A stretch of DNA of 7,849 nt. It comes from DATEMK01 sp035275625 (GTDB lineage: Bacteria > Bacteroidota > Bacteroidia > AKYH767-A > OLB10). This document shows positions 6,728-7,849 of the stretch, piece by piece; the stretch's first letter is position 1, and each line of letters opens with the position of its first letter. The translations under genes and the position numbers were made by a program. A model generated the notes under the pieces. The model was not told where the DNA came from. It did no database searches and worked only from the letters and a program-made list of their open reading frames with translations. The stretch is from positions 1 through 7,849 of the forward strand of contig DATEMK010000054.1 in assembly GCA_035275625.1 (NCBI GenBank), read 5' to 3'.

Positions 6728-7213
6728 GTGACGGCTTCTGAATATAATAAGTGTGTGGATATGCATTCTGATGGAGTGTACCGGTTTATCCTGCATAATT
6801 GTAAAGACAAAGATGACGCGAAAGATATTGTCCAGGATACGTATGAAAAATTATGGGTAACGCATCCGAATGTCAATTTTGAAAAAGCGAAGTCTTATAT
6901 TTTCACCACAGCCTATCGCACCATGATTGATAAAATAAGACGCGATAAAAAGAAAGGCGCTTTTGATGAAGTGAATTTTAATGCGCATTCGCACAACGAT
7001 CAATATTCAGATGTGAAATCACATTTGAGAGAAGCCGTAAAAAAATTACCGGAAATTCAAAGGAGTGTTATTACCCTCCGCGATTATGAAGGATACAGCT
7101 ATGAAGAAATCGGAGAAATAACAGGGTTAAATGAATCGCAGGTTAAGGTATACATTTACCGCGCGAGAATTTTTTTGAAAGAATACATCGGAAGCATGAG
7201 CAATTTGATTTGA
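6728..7213 (+). CDS. ECF-family RNA polymerase sigma factor
   Basis: The 161-residue protein has only the two sigma-70 domains typical of ECF (extracytoplasmic function) sigma factors. Region 2 covers about residues 10-76, with DDAKDIVQDTYEKLW (29-43) for core RNA polymerase contact and YIFTTAYRTMIDKIRRDKK (57-75) for -10 recognition. Region 4 covers about 103-150, with LPEIQRSVITLRDYEGYSY (107-125) and the helix-turn-helix IGEITGLNESQVKVYIYRAR (128-147). The start is taken as GTG at 6728: a TGA lies three codons upstream (6719-6721), and the first ATG (6761) would remove YNKCVD, a segment I expect in Bacteroidota members. It should direct core polymerase to a small regulon in response to a signal relayed by the membrane protein encoded 70 bp downstream. 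Confidence 0.95.
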   Translation: MTASEYNKCVDMHSDGVYRFILHNCKDKDDAKDIVQDTYEKLWVTHPNVNFEKAKSYIFTTAYRTMIDKIRRDKKKGAFDEVNFNAHSHNDQYSDVKSHLREAVKKLPEIQRSVITLRDYEGYSYEEIGEITGLNESQVKVYIYRARIFLKEYIGSMSNLI

Positions 7214-7221
7214 GAAATGAG

Positions 7222-7235
7222 TACCAAGTATCAAG
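7222..7235. repeat. Two-unit 7-bp tandem repeat (TAYCAAG)
   Basis: TACCAAG and TATCAAG are adjacent, differing by one transition, directly after the sigma factor stop codon. This is short enough to arise by chance. It is listed because a second repeat type follows within 20 bp. Confidence 0.45.
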
Positions 7236-7250
7236 AAAAAATAAAAGTAC

Positions 7251-7275
7251 AATTCGTTAATTCGTAAAAATTCGT
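7251..7275. repeat. Three copies of AATTCGT between sigma and anti-sigma genes
   Basis: AATTCGT occurs at 7251-7257, 7259-7265 and 7269-7275, with steps of 8 and 10 bp, ending 8 bp before the next start codon. It fills most of the space where translation initiation signals of the downstream gene would lie. It could be a simple tandem expansion or a protein-binding site array; nothing here distinguishes these. Confidence 0.7.
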
Positions 7276-7283
7276 ATTCTTTG

Positions 7284-7849
7284 ATGAGCCAGATAAACAG
7301 AAATAACTACGAAATATATTTTCTCGATTATCACGAAGGGAATTTATCTGCCCCGCAGCAGGCTGAATTATTCTTATTTCTCGAGCAGCATCCTGATTTG
7401 AAAAATGAATTTGAAAATTTTGATTTGGTAAAACTGCCTGGTGACAATATTTCTTTTGAAGAAAAAAATAGTTTAAAAAGAGAATTAATCACCAGGGAAA
7501 ATTATCAGCAATATTTAATTGCAAACCTGGAAGGTGATTTAAGTAAAGACGAAAAGCATGAGCTGAATAAATTTCTATTTCAGCATCCCGAATTTAAAAA
7601 AGAAGAACAGCTATTTTCCTATACAAAGCTGGCTCCTGATGATGCAATTATTTTTCCGGATAAATTAAAATTGAAACATGCAATTCCTGTTACAGGAAAA
7701 AACAAGAAAGCATTTTATTTTTCTGTTGCGGCTGCAGCGTGTTTATTGTTAATGGCTGGAGTTTATTTCTTCAGGCAGAATAATAATGAAGCCATCCGGG
7801 CAAATAATGAAACGAAAAAAGAAATTTCTCCTATAGCAAAAAATAATAA
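7284..7849 (+). CDS. Partial membrane protein, probable anti-sigma factor with duplicated N-terminal module
   Basis: The frame opens at ATG 7284 and is still open at the window end, showing 188 residues. The N-terminal part faces the cytoplasm by inference and contains two gap-free copies of one module: residues 8-46 (NYEIYFLDYHEGNLS ... HPDLK) and 73-111 (NYQQYLIANLEGDLS ... HPEFK), identical at 17 of 39 positions by my count. The 'YxxxLEGxLSxxxxxxLxxFLxxHP' pattern is the anti-sigma-like N-terminus commonly encoded next to Bacteroidota ECF sigma genes. It lacks the His/Cys zinc motif of ZAS-type anti-sigma factors. A single membrane segment lies at about 143-163 (AFYFSVAAAACLLLMAGVYFF) with basic residues before it (KNKK). 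An Asn/Lys-rich linker follows, presumably periplasmic. The 70-bp spacing behind the sigma gene supports an operon. Binding to the sigma factor is inference. Confidence 0.8.
   Translation, partial: MSQINRNNYEIYFLDYHEGNLSAPQQAELFLFLEQHPDLKNEFENFDLVKLPGDNISFEEKNSLKRELITRENYQQYLIANLEGDLSKDEKHELNKFLFQHPEFKKEEQLFSYTKLAPDDAIIFPDKLKLKHAIPVTGKNKKAFYFSVAAAACLLLMAGVYFFRQNNNEAIRANNETKKEISPIAKNN

Noticed and set aside
6761..6763. ATG as the start of the ECF sigma factor
   Set aside because: It would delete the YNKCVD segment expected at the start of region 2. The upstream GTG restores it and is the only start codon after the in-frame TGA.

Overview
The window looks like ordinary chromosomal DNA from a member of the Bacteroidota. 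It is AT-rich and encodes two secreted proteins ending in the type IX secretion system (T9SS) type A sorting domain. It also has a DUF5686 protein with an N-terminal carboxypeptidase-regulatory-like domain, an ECF sigma factor of the Bacteroidota type, and two exact matches to the phylum's -7 promoter element (TAnnTTTG). I see no Shine-Dalgarno-like sequence at the starts I examined, which also fits the phylum. I cannot place it below phylum or class level from sequence alone.

Layout. Positions 1-307 (minus) hold the N-terminal part of a membrane protein, probably a CPBP-family intramembrane protease, which runs off the left edge. A 129-bp divergent gap full of AATAACC-type repeats follows. 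Then come a DusB-like tRNA-dihydrouridine synthase with a TTG start (437-1429, plus) and a 42-residue putative lipoprotein gene (1533-1661, plus) closed by a strong intrinsic terminator (1686-1719). A T9SS cargo protein (1762-2829, minus) is divergent from the large DUF5686 outer-membrane protein gene (2895-5372, plus). That gene converges on a second, cysteine-rich T9SS cargo gene (5500-6558, minus), with a repeat-bearing gap between them. Finally an ECF sigma factor (6728-7213, plus) is followed by a membrane protein gene open at the right edge (7284 onward), which is very likely its anti-sigma partner.

How the genes relate. Only the sigma factor and the downstream membrane protein form a clear functional pair. 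The two cargo proteins and the DUF5686 protein all concern the cell envelope or surface, but they are unrelated in sequence and sit in separate transcription units. The dus gene is housekeeping.

No stretch longer than 300 bases lacks a gene. I found no mobile element, CRISPR array, tRNA or rRNA. The most unusual signal is in the gaps: three of them carry different short-period (7-10 bp) degenerate repeats. Next in interest are an inverted/direct repeat arrangement ahead of dus that permits two alternative hairpins, an internally duplicated module in the putative anti-sigma factor, and the tiny lipoprotein gene. I did not find convincing evidence of a wholly new multi-gene system.
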